A stretch of DNA of 64,000 nucleotides from Nocardioides sp. (lineage in GTDB: Bacteria; Actinomycetota; Actinomycetes; Propionibacteriales; Nocardioidaceae): NCBI RefSeq assembly GCF_030150155.1, contig NZ_JASLGR010000046.1:37744-101743 (forward strand), in the 5' to 3' direction. The number at the start of each line of letters is the position of its first letter. The stretch's first letter is position 1. A program made the position numbers and the translations under genes. Positions 43,121-51,592 of this stretch are shown here, one piece after another. The notes beneath the pieces are model-generated. The model had not been told where the DNA came from. It saw nothing but the letters and a program-made list of their open reading frames with translations, and did no database searches.

Positions 43121-44451
43121 TTCACGGTCACCTCGGTCCCGCGCAGGATCGGACCGAGCAGCAGGCTGGACCAGGTCGGGTACGTCGACGGGGCCTGCCC
43201 CTTCGTCGGAGCGATCAGCTCGTTGATCAGCTCGCTCTCGGCGGGGGAGTTGACCTCGCCGAGGTCGGTGTCGGCCACTGCGAGGCGGCTGACCGTCGGT
43301 GCGGCGATCGTCGGGATGTCGTCGGTCGTGCCTGCAGTGCCATCGGTGTCGGCAGAGCTCGTGGTGACCCCGGCCCGTCCGACCGACTGAGTGCCGGTCT
43401 GGCCGGTCACGTACGGGCACCGCGGGCCGCCCTGGGCGTTGTAGCGCGGCGAGTCCTGGCCGGCGAGGTACTTGCCCCGGGAGGAGACGACGTTGAGCAC
43501 GACGTGGATGCCGGGCTCCTTGGTGCCCTTGCCGAGGTTCGCGTCCATCGCCGGGATGTAGCTCTTCATCGCCCGGAACAGGCAGGGGAACTCGCTGGCG
43601 TACGGCGCGGCCGCCTCCAGTGCCTTGCGGCTCGAGGCCGACAGCACGCGGATGGTCTTGTCGTTGGACTTCACCCAGCCGGTGCTGGTGTTGGAGGCGT
43701 CGATGACGGTGGCGAACGCCGAGCTGAGCTGGTCACGCTCGGCCACCAGGGTGGCCGACGTGGTCGTCATCGTGTCGAGCGCATCGAGCAGGTCCGGGAC
43801 GGCGTCGGCGTACTGCGTCGCCACCCGGCCCAGCGAGGCGAAGTCGTCGGCCATCTGGGGGACCAGCGGGTTGAGCTTCTTGAAGTACGCCTGCCAGGCG
43901 TCCATCGATCCGCCGATCGCACTGCCCTGGCCGCGCAGCGCGGCGGCCATCTCGCCCAGCGTCGCTGAGAGCTTCTCGGGCTGGATCGAGCGCAGCAGCG
44001 GCAGCATCTGGTCCAGCACCTCCTGGAGCTCGACAGCGGACTGGGTGGTGTCCTGACGGATCTGGCCACCGTGGGCCAGCGTCGCGGCAGCGGTGGTGCT
44101 GCCCGACGGCGCCTGGAGGGCGACGTACCGCTCACCGAAGAGGGTCTTGGGCAGCAGCCGTGCGGTGGTCGAGGAGGAGAGCTCGTCGGCGACCGAGGGC
44201 TTGAGCTCGAGCGTCAGCTCGGCGCCGTCGGCGGTCGGGCTGATCCCGGTGACGGTGCCGACCGGGACGCCGCGCAGCTTCACGTCGGAGCCCTTCTGGA
44301 TCGCGTTGCCCAGGGTGCCGGTGGTCAACGTCACGGTCGTGTGCGGGGTGAACGCCTTCTGGTAGAAGAGCACGGCCCCGAAGAGGAACGCCGCGACCAG
44401 AGCGAAGTAGGCACACCCGAGGACGACGTCGATGATGCGTCCGCGGCTCAT
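43117..44451 (-). CDS. mceA: Mce family protein A, operon 2
   Basis: A 444-residue MceA-type protein: membrane segment about 8-30, MCE domain (KGSDVKLRGVPVGTVTGI and LLPKTLFGERYVAL), helical region with MTTTSATLVAERDQLSSA, and an end (NSPAESELINELIAPTKGQA then SLLLGPILRGTEV) that matches operon 1 closely. ATG 44451 overlaps the permease stop by ATGA. Confidence 0.9.
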   Translation of the reverse strand: MSRGRIIDVVLGCAYFALVAAFLFGAVLFYQKAFTPHTTVTLTTGTLGNAIQKGSDVKLRGVPVGTVTGISPTADGAELTLELKPSVADELSSSTTARLLPKTLFGERYVALQAPSGSTTAAATLAHGGQIRQDTTQSAVELQEVLDQMLPLLRSIQPEKLSATLGEMAAALRGQGSAIGGSMDAWQAYFKKLNPLVPQMADDFASLGRVATQYADAVPDLLDALDTMTTTSATLVAERDQLSSAFATVIDASNTSTGWVKSNDKTIRVLSASSRKALEAAAPYASEFPCLFRAMKSYIPAMDANLGKGTKEPGIHVVLNVVSSRGKYLAGQDSPRYNAQGGPRCPYVTGQTGTQSVGRAGVTTSSADTDGTAGTTDDIPTIAAPTVSRLAVADTDLGEVNSPAESELINELIAPTKGQAPSTYPTWSSLLLGPILRGTEVTVK

Positions 44452-45332
44452 CCGGCGATCCTCACGGTCGTCGTGCTGCCCCACATCGCGAGCGAGAGGA
44501 CGAGGTCGAGAAGCGCCACCGTGACGATGCTGGTGCGCACCGACCGACCGACGGCGATCCCGACGCCGGCAGGTCCGCCGCTGGCCTGGTAGCCGATCCG
44601 GCAGTGGATCAGGATGATCAGCACCGAGAAGATCAGCACCTTGCCGAACGAGAGCGCGATGTCGACCGGCGGCAGGAAGAGCTGGAAGTAGTGGTCGTAG
44701 GTGCCTGCGGACTGGCCACGCATCCACACCGTGACGATGCGCGAGCCGGCGTACGACGTCAGCAGGCCGATCACGTAGAGCGGGATGATCGCGATGAAGC
44801 CGGCGATCACGCGCGTCGAGACCAGGTACGGCACGGCGGGCACGCCGATCACCCGCAGGGCGTCGACCTCCTCGTTGATCCGCATCGCGCCGAGCTGGGC
44901 GGTGAAGCCGGCGCCGACGGTGGCCGACATCGCCAGCGCAGCCACCAGCGGGGCGATCTCCCGGGTGTTGAAGTACGCCGAGATGAAGCCGTTCAGGGTC
45001 GAGGTGCCGATCTGGTCCAGGGCGGCGTAGCCCTGCATGCCGACGACGGTGCCGACGAAGAGGCACATCCCGACCATGACGCCGATGGTGCCGCCGATGA
45101 CGGCCAGGGCGCCGGTGCCGAAGCTCACCTCGGACAGGATGGCCAGCACCTCCTTGCGGAACTTGCGCAGCGCGTACGGCACAGCACCCAGGACGCGACC
45201 GTAGAAGCGCAGGTCCCTGCCGGTGCGGGCGACGCCGTCCAGGGCGCGGTCCCACAGCGGGCGCTTGGCGGGTTTCTTGGGCGTCTTCGCGGTGGGCTTC
45301 GTGGCCCGGCGTGAGACAGGAGTGGTGCTCAT
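44448..45332 (-). CDS. yrbEB: Mce permease YrbEB, operon 2
   Basis: A 294-residue MlaE-type permease with the same patterns as in operon 1 (LSEVSFGTGALAVIGGTIGV, GAGFTAQLGAMRINEEVDAL, IIPLYVIGLLTSYAGSR). The N-terminus has a basic Lys/Pro-rich stretch of about 25 residues not found in operon 1. The start shares one base with the stop of the fused ATPase-permease gene. Confidence 0.9.
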   Translation of the reverse strand: MSTTPVSRRATKPTAKTPKKPAKRPLWDRALDGVARTGRDLRFYGRVLGAVPYALRKFRKEVLAILSEVSFGTGALAVIGGTIGVMVGMCLFVGTVVGMQGYAALDQIGTSTLNGFISAYFNTREIAPLVAALAMSATVGAGFTAQLGAMRINEEVDALRVIGVPAVPYLVSTRVIAGFIAIIPLYVIGLLTSYAGSRIVTVWMRGQSAGTYDHYFQLFLPPVDIALSFGKVLIFSVLIILIHCRIGYQASGGPAGVGIAVGRSVRTSIVTVALLDLVLSLAMWGSTTTVRIAG

Positions 45333-47134
45333 CAGGCCCCCTTACCCGGGACGAGCTGCAGATACAGCGTGGTGATGACGAAGTTGACGAAGAAGAGCAG
45401 CAGGAAGGTGACCACGACGGACTGGTTCACCGACTCGCCGACGCCCTTCGGGCCGGGGCGGGTGTTGAGGCCGCGGTAGGCGGCCACCACGCCGGCGATG
45501 AAGCCGAACGCGAGCGCCTTGATCTCACCGACCACCAGATCGGAGGTCTGGGCCAGCGCGGTGAAGCTGGCCAGGTAGGCACCGGGTGTGCCGCCCTGGA
45601 CCACGACGTTGAAGAAGTAGCCACCCAGCACACCGACGACGGAGACGAGGCCGTTGAGCAGGACCGCGGATCCCATGCAGCCCAGCACCCGGGGGACGAC
45701 GAGGCGTTGGATCGGATCGACACCGATCACCTTGAGCGCCTCGATCTCCTCCCTGATCGTGCGGGCTCCGAGGTCCGCACAGATGGCGGCACCTCCTGCT
45801 CCGGCGATCACCAGGGTCGTGACGATCGGTGCCGCCTGTTGGACCACCGCGAGCACGCTGGCCGCGCCGGTGAAGGACTGGGCCCCGACCTGCACGGTCA
45901 GGGTGCCGAGCTGGAGTGCGATCACCGCACCGAACGGGATCGCGACCAGCATCGCGGGGACCCAGGACACGCTGGTGACGAACCAGAACTGCTCGACGAG
46001 CTCGCGCCCGGCGAACGGCCGACGGAACGAGGCCCTGATCGTGTCCAGAGCCAGAGCGAACAGCGCACCGACCTGGGTCAGCGCGCGGCTGATCGGGTCG
46101 GGACGACGTACCCCGGATCCTCGGTCTGCCTCCTCGTCGTCGGCGACATAGAGTCGCGCGGCACCGCTGGAGACCCGCTGGGCGTGGCGCTGGGCGCTCG
46201 CCCGCGGGAAGCCACCGGAGGGGACCAGCTGGCGGGGCACGACCTCGATCGCGCGGGCACCGGCCCGGACGGAGTCGAGCCCGTCCATCCGGTAGCCCTC
46301 GGCGCGGACGCCGTTGTAGGCCTCGGCGCGGACCAGCTCCTCCTCGTGGACCTCCTCCACGAGGGAGTGGTCGACCTCCTCGCTCATCCCGATCGGACCG
46401 ACCGGGTCACCGCTCATGAACTGCGAGACCACCGGGTGGTCGGTGAGCAGGAACTCCTCGCGCGGACCGAACATCACCAGGTGGCGGCGGTAGAGCATGC
46501 CGAGGTTGTCGGGCAGGGTGCGGGCCAGCTCGATGTTGTGCGTGACGACGAGCATCGTGGCGTCGGTCTGGGCGTTGACGTCGAGCAGGAGCTGCGCGAG
46601 GTTCGCGGTCCGGACCGGGTCCAGACCCGAGTCGGGCTCGTCACACAGGATGATCTCGGGGGCGGTGACCAGCGAGCGGGCCAGGCCCGCACGCTTCTTC
46701 ATGCCGCCCGACATCTCCCCGGGGAGCTTGTGCTCCTGGCCGAGCAGGCCGACCAGGTCGAGCTTGTCGTTGACGATCTGGCGGATCTCCGCCTCGGTCT
46801 TGTGGGTGTGGGAGCGCAGGGGGAAGGCGACGTTGTCGTAGACGCTCATCGATCCGAAGAGGGCGCCGTCCTGGAAGAGCACGCCGAACTTCTTGCGAAG
46901 GTCGAGGCGCTGCGACTCCTTGGCACGCACCATGTCGACGCCGTTGACGACACAGGTGCCGTCCTCGGGGCGGATCAGGCCCATCAGCGACTTCAGGAAG
47001 ACGGACTTGCCGGTGCCCGAGGGCCCGAGCAGAGCGGTGATCTCACCGGGAGGCAGCGTCAGCGTGACGTCGCTCCAGATGTTCTGCGAGCCGAAGGACT
47101 TGGTGAGGCCTTCGACCTCGACGGTGCCACCCAT
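45332..47134 (-). CDS. Fused Mce ATPase-permease (MceG/MlaF + YrbEA), operon 2
   Basis: A 600-residue fusion, first gene of mce operon 2 and counterpart of the 18388 gene. ATPase half: Walker A GPSGTGKSV, signature MSGGMKKRAGLARSL, Walker B IILCDEPDSGLD, switch histidine in VVTHN. Linker of about 90 residues (270-360), including LYVADDEEADRGS, matching LYVADDEESDRER of operon 1. Permease half: GAGGAAICADLGARTIREEI then EALKVIGVDP, five membrane segments. ATG 47134 has a GAGGAG site. Conservation of the linker motif in both operons shows the fusion predates their duplication. Confidence 0.9.
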   Translation of the reverse strand: MGGTVEVEGLTKSFGSQNIWSDVTLTLPPGEITALLGPSGTGKSVFLKSLMGLIRPEDGTCVVNGVDMVRAKESQRLDLRKKFGVLFQDGALFGSMSVYDNVAFPLRSHTHKTEAEIRQIVNDKLDLVGLLGQEHKLPGEMSGGMKKRAGLARSLVTAPEIILCDEPDSGLDPVRTANLAQLLLDVNAQTDATMLVVTHNIELARTLPDNLGMLYRRHLVMFGPREEFLLTDHPVVSQFMSGDPVGPIGMSEEVDHSLVEEVHEEELVRAEAYNGVRAEGYRMDGLDSVRAGARAIEVVPRQLVPSGGFPRASAQRHAQRVSSGAARLYVADDEEADRGSGVRRPDPISRALTQVGALFALALDTIRASFRRPFAGRELVEQFWFVTSVSWVPAMLVAIPFGAVIALQLGTLTVQVGAQSFTGAASVLAVVQQAAPIVTTLVIAGAGGAAICADLGARTIREEIEALKVIGVDPIQRLVVPRVLGCMGSAVLLNGLVSVVGVLGGYFFNVVVQGGTPGAYLASFTALAQTSDLVVGEIKALAFGFIAGVVAAYRGLNTRPGPKGVGESVNQSVVVTFLLLFFVNFVITTLYLQLVPGKGA

Positions 47135-47502
47135 GTTTCTCCTCAATCGCTCGGAGCAGGCAGACGCCTGCTCACGCCGTGACGTTAAGGCGGTCCGGGC
47201 CGCTGTGGTGGCCTGCGCCACAAACTCCTGGCCTTGTTACCGTTTCGTTACTCTCACTTGTGCTGGGCCTAACAACTCCGGCCCGAAACGACTCTCAACC
47301 CTGGGAAACCTCTGTGGCTCTGCCCGTCCGCTGTTGCGCTGAGAGTTGTCACGCCCCTCACAACTTCTGGGGTGTTCCCAGGGGAGGGGGTGGATTTTGT
47401 GGAGTTCCGGTTGCGAGGCTCCCTCCGGCTGGGGACGTTTGTCCCCTGAGGGGGCTAAATGTCGGCTGACGCCCACAAAAGTCGGCGGCAGGTGAGAGTG
47501 TG
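47135..47502. other. Divergent promoter region of mce operon 2 and the PucR-type gene
   Basis: No gene in 368 bases. It contains the shared palindrome at 47346-47363. A partial left half, CTTGTTAC (about 47232-47239), occurs closer to the mce start, about 100 bases upstream of it. Confidence 0.5.
47346..47363. promoter_or_regulatory. Palindromic operator candidate between mce operon 2 and PucR-type gene
   Basis: TTGTCACGCCCCTCACAA, flanked by AG...CT that extend the symmetry. It lies 140 bases before the PucR-type start and 212 before the mce start, so it could serve both. Confidence 0.5.
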
Positions 47503-48813
47503 ATGTCCAACACAGGCGACGAGGAGGGGTCGGGTGGATCACGTCACAAGAAACCGGCAGCACGAAAGCGGACGCGGCCGATGAGCCAAGCCTGGGCTGA
47601 GGCCGACGAGGCCACCGTGCCGGCAGGCGTTGTGCAACACCTCGGGGACCGGGTCAACCAGTTCGCCGACGACATCACTCGACGGATCCAGTCCGAGGTG
47701 ACCTCCTACGCGGGACCGGCGGAGGGCCGGCGCCCGCGTCTGATCGCGATGGCTACCGGGCAGGCCGCTGCGCTCTTCCTCAAGCGCCTGGCCGGCGGTC
47801 GGGTGAGCAGCAGCGGGGTCGACGACCTGTTCCGCAGGATGGGCTACGGCGAGGGGATCGAGGGCAACACCCTGGACTCACTCAGTGCCGCCGTCCACCT
47901 GGCCGGACGCCAGGGCTGGCGCCACCTGCAACGAGCGATCCTGGAGGCAGGACTCTCCGCAGCGACCCTCGCCCACGCCGGCGAGGACCTGATGGCGTAC
48001 GTCGACCACCTCGTCGCCCAGGCGGCGACCGGGCACCAGATGGCGCTGCGCCAGCGCGACCGCGACGTGGAGCACAACCGTGCCGAGCTGATCCGCGACC
48101 TCACCGAGGGACACGACCTGGCGACCATCACCGCTCATGCGGAGGCCGCCGGGTGGGACCTCCCGGCCGAGGTCGTCGTGCTGGTGGGGATCAGTGACGA
48201 CCGGGCCCACCTCTGGCCCGATACCGAGGCCACCGGGCCGGAGACCCTGGCCCTGATCGGCAAGGACTCCGCGACCTACATCGTTCCGCTCGACCACGTC
48301 GAGGACGTGGTCGCCCAGTGCGCGGCCGACGACGTCGTGCTGGCCCGGTGCTGGAAGGTCGACGTCGAGGACACCATCCACGGGATCCGTTGGGCCAAGC
48401 GGACCATCGACCTGGTGCAGGCCGGGGTGCTGCCCCGCACGCCGGTCGTGACCTGCTCGCTGTTCTACTCCCAGCTGTGGCTGCACGGGGAGCCGGCCCT
48501 GCGCCGGCACCTGTCCCAGGAGCTGCTCCGCCCCCTGCTCGCCGAGAGTCCGAATTCCCGAGAGATTCTCTCCGAGACGTTGCTGGTGTGGCTGGAGACC
48601 CGGGAGAGTGCTCCCGCGATCGCTGCCATCCTGGGGGTCCATCCGCAGACTGTCCGCTACCGATGGCGGCGGATCAACGAGCTCTTCGGCGACCTGCTGC
48701 GTGACCCGGAGTATGTCGGTCAGTTAACGATGGTGCTCAAGTCCAGCCTTCCGTTGTGGTTGGCCGGCCACAAGGGTGACTTCGAACGCTATTGGAAGGT
48801 GGAAGCAGGGTGA
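47503..48813 (+). CDS. PucR-type helix-turn-helix regulator, divergent from mce operon 2
   Basis: A 436-residue regulator, paralog of the 4635-5948 product. The C-terminal helix-turn-helix is LETRESAPAIAAILGVHPQT followed by VRYRWRRINELFG, with the shared tail QLTMVLKSSLPLWLAGHKGD. ATG 47503 is preferred over the adjacent GTG 47500 because the AGGTGAG site (47490-47496) is better spaced. Being divergent from the mce operon with an operator between, it is the best candidate for the local mce regulator. The following gene overlaps its stop (GTGA). Confidence 0.85.
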   Translation: MSNTGDEEGSGGSRHKKPAARKRTRPMSQAWAEADEATVPAGVVQHLGDRVNQFADDITRRIQSEVTSYAGPAEGRRPRLIAMATGQAAALFLKRLAGGRVSSSGVDDLFRRMGYGEGIEGNTLDSLSAAVHLAGRQGWRHLQRAILEAGLSAATLAHAGEDLMAYVDHLVAQAATGHQMALRQRDRDVEHNRAELIRDLTEGHDLATITAHAEAAGWDLPAEVVVLVGISDDRAHLWPDTEATGPETLALIGKDSATYIVPLDHVEDVVAQCAADDVVLARCWKVDVEDTIHGIRWAKRTIDLVQAGVLPRTPVVTCSLFYSQLWLHGEPALRRHLSQELLRPLLAESPNSREILSETLLVWLETRESAPAIAAILGVHPQTVRYRWRRINELFGDLLRDPEYVGQLTMVLKSSLPLWLAGHKGDFERYWKVEAG

Positions 48814-50315
48814 CATCGGTGACGACGCCTGAGCTCTCGGAGAGTCAGCGCCCCTCGGGTGCGGTGCTGCTGGGTTTCGTCTCCGCCTGTGCCGCCGTGG
48901 TCGCCGCCGTCCTTCTCGGCGTCGACGCGGCACATCCGCTCAGTGATGGACTGTTCTGCTGGGGGAGCCTCGCGGTCGCGGCCGTCGGCCTCGTCGCCGC
49001 ACTGCGCTTCGTCCCCCTCTGGCTCCGGTCGCTGCCGGTCGGCATCGTCGGCGCCGTGGCCCTGCTGGCGTTCGCGGCGGCGGTGGTCGATGCCACCGAC
49101 GCCGAGCACTCCGCGGCCTACCTGACCGCAGCGCTCGCCGCCGGGCTGGCAGTGCAGGCCGGTGCCCTGGAGAGCGCTGCGTCGGTGGTGGTCGGCCCGC
49201 GGGAGTGGCCGCGCTACGGCATGGTCGTCGTGCTGGCGGTGCTGGTGCTCGCCTCCGGTGTCTGGCTCGCCCTCAAGGGCGCGAGCTCGTCGACGTACGA
49301 CGTCGCGCTGGCGGTCGCCCTCGGCGTGGCGCCTGCGCCGCTGGCCGTCGCGGTCCTCGCGCCGCTCGCGATCGGTGCGGCACGGGCACGTCGTCGTGGC
49401 GTGGTGATCCGCCACACGAGTGCAGCAGCCCGCTCGGCCGGCGTACGCAGCCTGGTGCTGGACGGCATCGGCACCCTGGTCGCGGGCAAGCACGTGGCCA
49501 GCGTCGACCCGCTCGACGAGACCCACCTGCGCAACCTGCGCTGGTTCGCCGGTGCCCTCGCCCACGCCGGGGAGGACCCGATGAGTCGTGCCATCGCCCG
49601 GCTCGCGGTGCGCGGCAACCTCACCGACGTCGCCCAGTCGGCGAGCATGGGCCTGAGCGGCAACGTCGACCGGCACCCGGTCCGACTCGCCGACCCCGAG
49701 GTGGTCGGGCTGGAGCCTGCGGACGTCACCCTGGTGCCCGGCCACACCGTCGGGGTCGAGGTCGACCTGCGTCCGCTGGGCACCATCCGGGTCGAGGACA
49801 CCGTCCGCGCCGGCGCCAGCGACGCCGTCGCGACCCTCGTCTCGGCCGGGATCGAGCCGGTGCTGATCTCGGCGGCGACCGGACCGACCGCCTCGGCGAT
49901 CATGGGGGAGACCGGGGTCAACCACCTCGTCGAGCGGACCGCGACCCCGTCGGGTCACGACGTCACCCGCGCCCTGGGCCTGTGCAAGGACCCCGCCCCG
50001 ACCGCTGCGGCAGTGGTGAGTCCTCGCCCGCCGGACTCCTCCGAGGTCTTCCATCTCGGCCCCGACAGCGACGTCTTCTCCCTCGACGAGGCCTCGATCG
50101 AGCATGCCGCGCTCGCCCTCGGGCTGGGCCGCGCGATCTGGAGCGTCACCCGACGTGCCCGCACCATCGCGATCGCCGGTCAGGGCCTGGTCACGCTCGC
50201 CGCACTGGCCGGTGTGCTGCCGCCCTGGGGTGCCGCGATCGGCGCCGGCGTCGTCAGTGGGCTGCTGTGGGGGATCGTCGCCCTCGCCCTGCCGGGGCGT
50301 GGGGAGGACGGCTGA
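48810..50315 (+). CDS. Degenerate P1B-type ATPase-like membrane protein
   Basis: A 501-residue membrane protein that has the C-terminal layout of a heavy-metal P-type ATPase but without its catalytic residues. Four to five membrane segments fill residues 20-195. The phosphorylation motif region reads LVLDGIGTLVAG (Asp218; usual DKTGTLT), then LAHAGEDPMSRAIARLA (usual EHPLAxAI). The hinge region GTIRVEDTVRAGASDAVATL and ASAIMGETGVNHLVE follows, but TGD and GDGxND are not conserved. The end LPPWGAAIGAGVVSGLLW matches the last membrane pair. A regulatory or scaffold role is likelier than pumping. It overlaps the PucR-type gene by GTGA. Confidence 0.68.
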   Translation: MTSVTTPELSESQRPSGAVLLGFVSACAAVVAAVLLGVDAAHPLSDGLFCWGSLAVAAVGLVAALRFVPLWLRSLPVGIVGAVALLAFAAAVVDATDAEHSAAYLTAALAAGLAVQAGALESAASVVVGPREWPRYGMVVVLAVLVLASGVWLALKGASSSTYDVALAVALGVAPAPLAVAVLAPLAIGAARARRRGVVIRHTSAAARSAGVRSLVLDGIGTLVAGKHVASVDPLDETHLRNLRWFAGALAHAGEDPMSRAIARLAVRGNLTDVAQSASMGLSGNVDRHPVRLADPEVVGLEPADVTLVPGHTVGVEVDLRPLGTIRVEDTVRAGASDAVATLVSAGIEPVLISAATGPTASAIMGETGVNHLVERTATPSGHDVTRALGLCKDPAPTAAAVVSPRPPDSSEVFHLGPDSDVFSLDEASIEHAALALGLGRAIWSVTRRARTIAIAGQGLVTLAALAGVLPPWGAAIGAGVVSGLLWGIVALALPGRGEDG

Positions 50316-50333
50316 GCCGCAGATCGGATCTTC

Positions 50334-51518
50334 ATGAACGACGAGGTGGCGGGCGGGCGCCGTGGGACGGGCACGTGGCGGCGTACGGCTGGACGGGCGG
50401 CGCTGGCGGTGATCGCCGTGCTCTCCCTGGTGCTGGCGATGTCGGCCGCGTTCCTCTACCGCCAGTTCAACGGCAACCTGCATCAGGTCGACGTGTCGGG
50501 ACAGCTCCTGGAGTCGGCGCCGCCGGCACCGGAGGTCGAGGGGCCGCACAAGCCGCTCAACATCCTGATCATGGCCACCGACAGCCGCGACTGCGAGGGC
50601 TGCCAGGTCGACGGCCTCAACGGTGAGGGCGGGTCGGACACCACGATCCTGCTGCACCTCTCGGCCGACCGGAAGACGGCGTACGGCGTCTCGGTGCCGC
50701 GCGACTCGATGGTGGACCGGCCCCGCTGCCGGGACAAGAAGGACCCCTCGATCATCCATCCGGCGGCCACGACCGTGATGTGGAACCAGGCCTACGCGAT
50801 CGGTGGGGTGGCGTGCACCGAGGCGCAGTTCATGCACAACACCGGCATCCCGATCGACCACTATGTCGAGGTCAACTTCGGGAGCTTCTCGACGATGGTC
50901 GACGCACTCGGTGGCGTCGAGGTCTGTGTCCCGCAGACGTGGGACGACCCGAAGCACGGCATCCACATCGCCGCCGGGACGCGGAAGATCTCCGGGAAGC
51001 CGGCTCTGGCCTACGTCCGCGAACGTTACGTGGTCGGCAATCGCTCCGACACGGACCGGATCAAGCGCCAGCAGGCCTTCATCGGGGCGATGGTGAAGCA
51101 GGCGCTCTCGGGCGGGACGCTGTCGAACCCGGCTCGGCTCTACCGGTTCCTCGATGCGGCCACCGGATCGCTCACCCTCGACATGAACCTCGCCTCCCTG
51201 GCCAAGCTCGCTTTGCAGTTCAAGGACATCGGTGCCAGCGGCATCCAGTTCATCACGGTGCCGTGGGAGCCGCCGTCGTGGGACAAGTACCGGGTGGTCT
51301 GGTCGGCCTCAGCGGCCACGTTGTGGCAGCGCATCCTGCACGACAAGCCGTTGAGTAGTGCGTTCACGTCGGAGGCGATCCAGGTGGACCGGCTGCCGGG
51401 GCTGTCGGGCACTGCGTCGCCCTCGGCGACACCGTCCGGGAGCCCGTCCGGCACCGCCTCCTCGTCCACCCAGGAACCCAACACGTCGGCGGCGCTGCGC
51501 CGGGCGGGACTGTGCTGA
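50334..51518 (+). CDS. LytR-CpsA-Psr (LCP) family wall-polymer ligase
   Basis: A 394-residue LCP protein with one membrane segment (about 21-43) and an extracellular LCP domain (about 75-265): NILIMATDSRD, GGSDTTILLHLSADRK, VSVPRDSMVD and DHYVEVNFGSF, GGVEVCVP, ALAYVRERY and DTDRIKRQQAF. Family members attach teichoic acid, arabinogalactan or similar polymers from lipid carriers to peptidoglycan. The C-terminal 40 residues are a Ser/Thr/Pro tail ending in a cysteine. It lies 18 bases after the P-type-like gene and just before a transpeptidase, a wall-building context. Confidence 0.9.
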   Translation: MNDEVAGGRRGTGTWRRTAGRAALAVIAVLSLVLAMSAAFLYRQFNGNLHQVDVSGQLLESAPPAPEVEGPHKPLNILIMATDSRDCEGCQVDGLNGEGGSDTTILLHLSADRKTAYGVSVPRDSMVDRPRCRDKKDPSIIHPAATTVMWNQAYAIGGVACTEAQFMHNTGIPIDHYVEVNFGSFSTMVDALGGVEVCVPQTWDDPKHGIHIAAGTRKISGKPALAYVRERYVVGNRSDTDRIKRQQAFIGAMVKQALSGGTLSNPARLYRFLDAATGSLTLDMNLASLAKLALQFKDIGASGIQFITVPWEPPSWDKYRVVWSASAATLWQRILHDKPLSSAFTSEAIQVDRLPGLSGTASPSATPSGSPSGTASSSTQEPNTSAALRRAGLC

Positions 51519-51592
51519 GCCCCGGCCCGCTGGTTCGGGACACTCGGCCCATGTCTTTGACTCTACCCAGCCGGACGCGGAGGATCGCGGGC

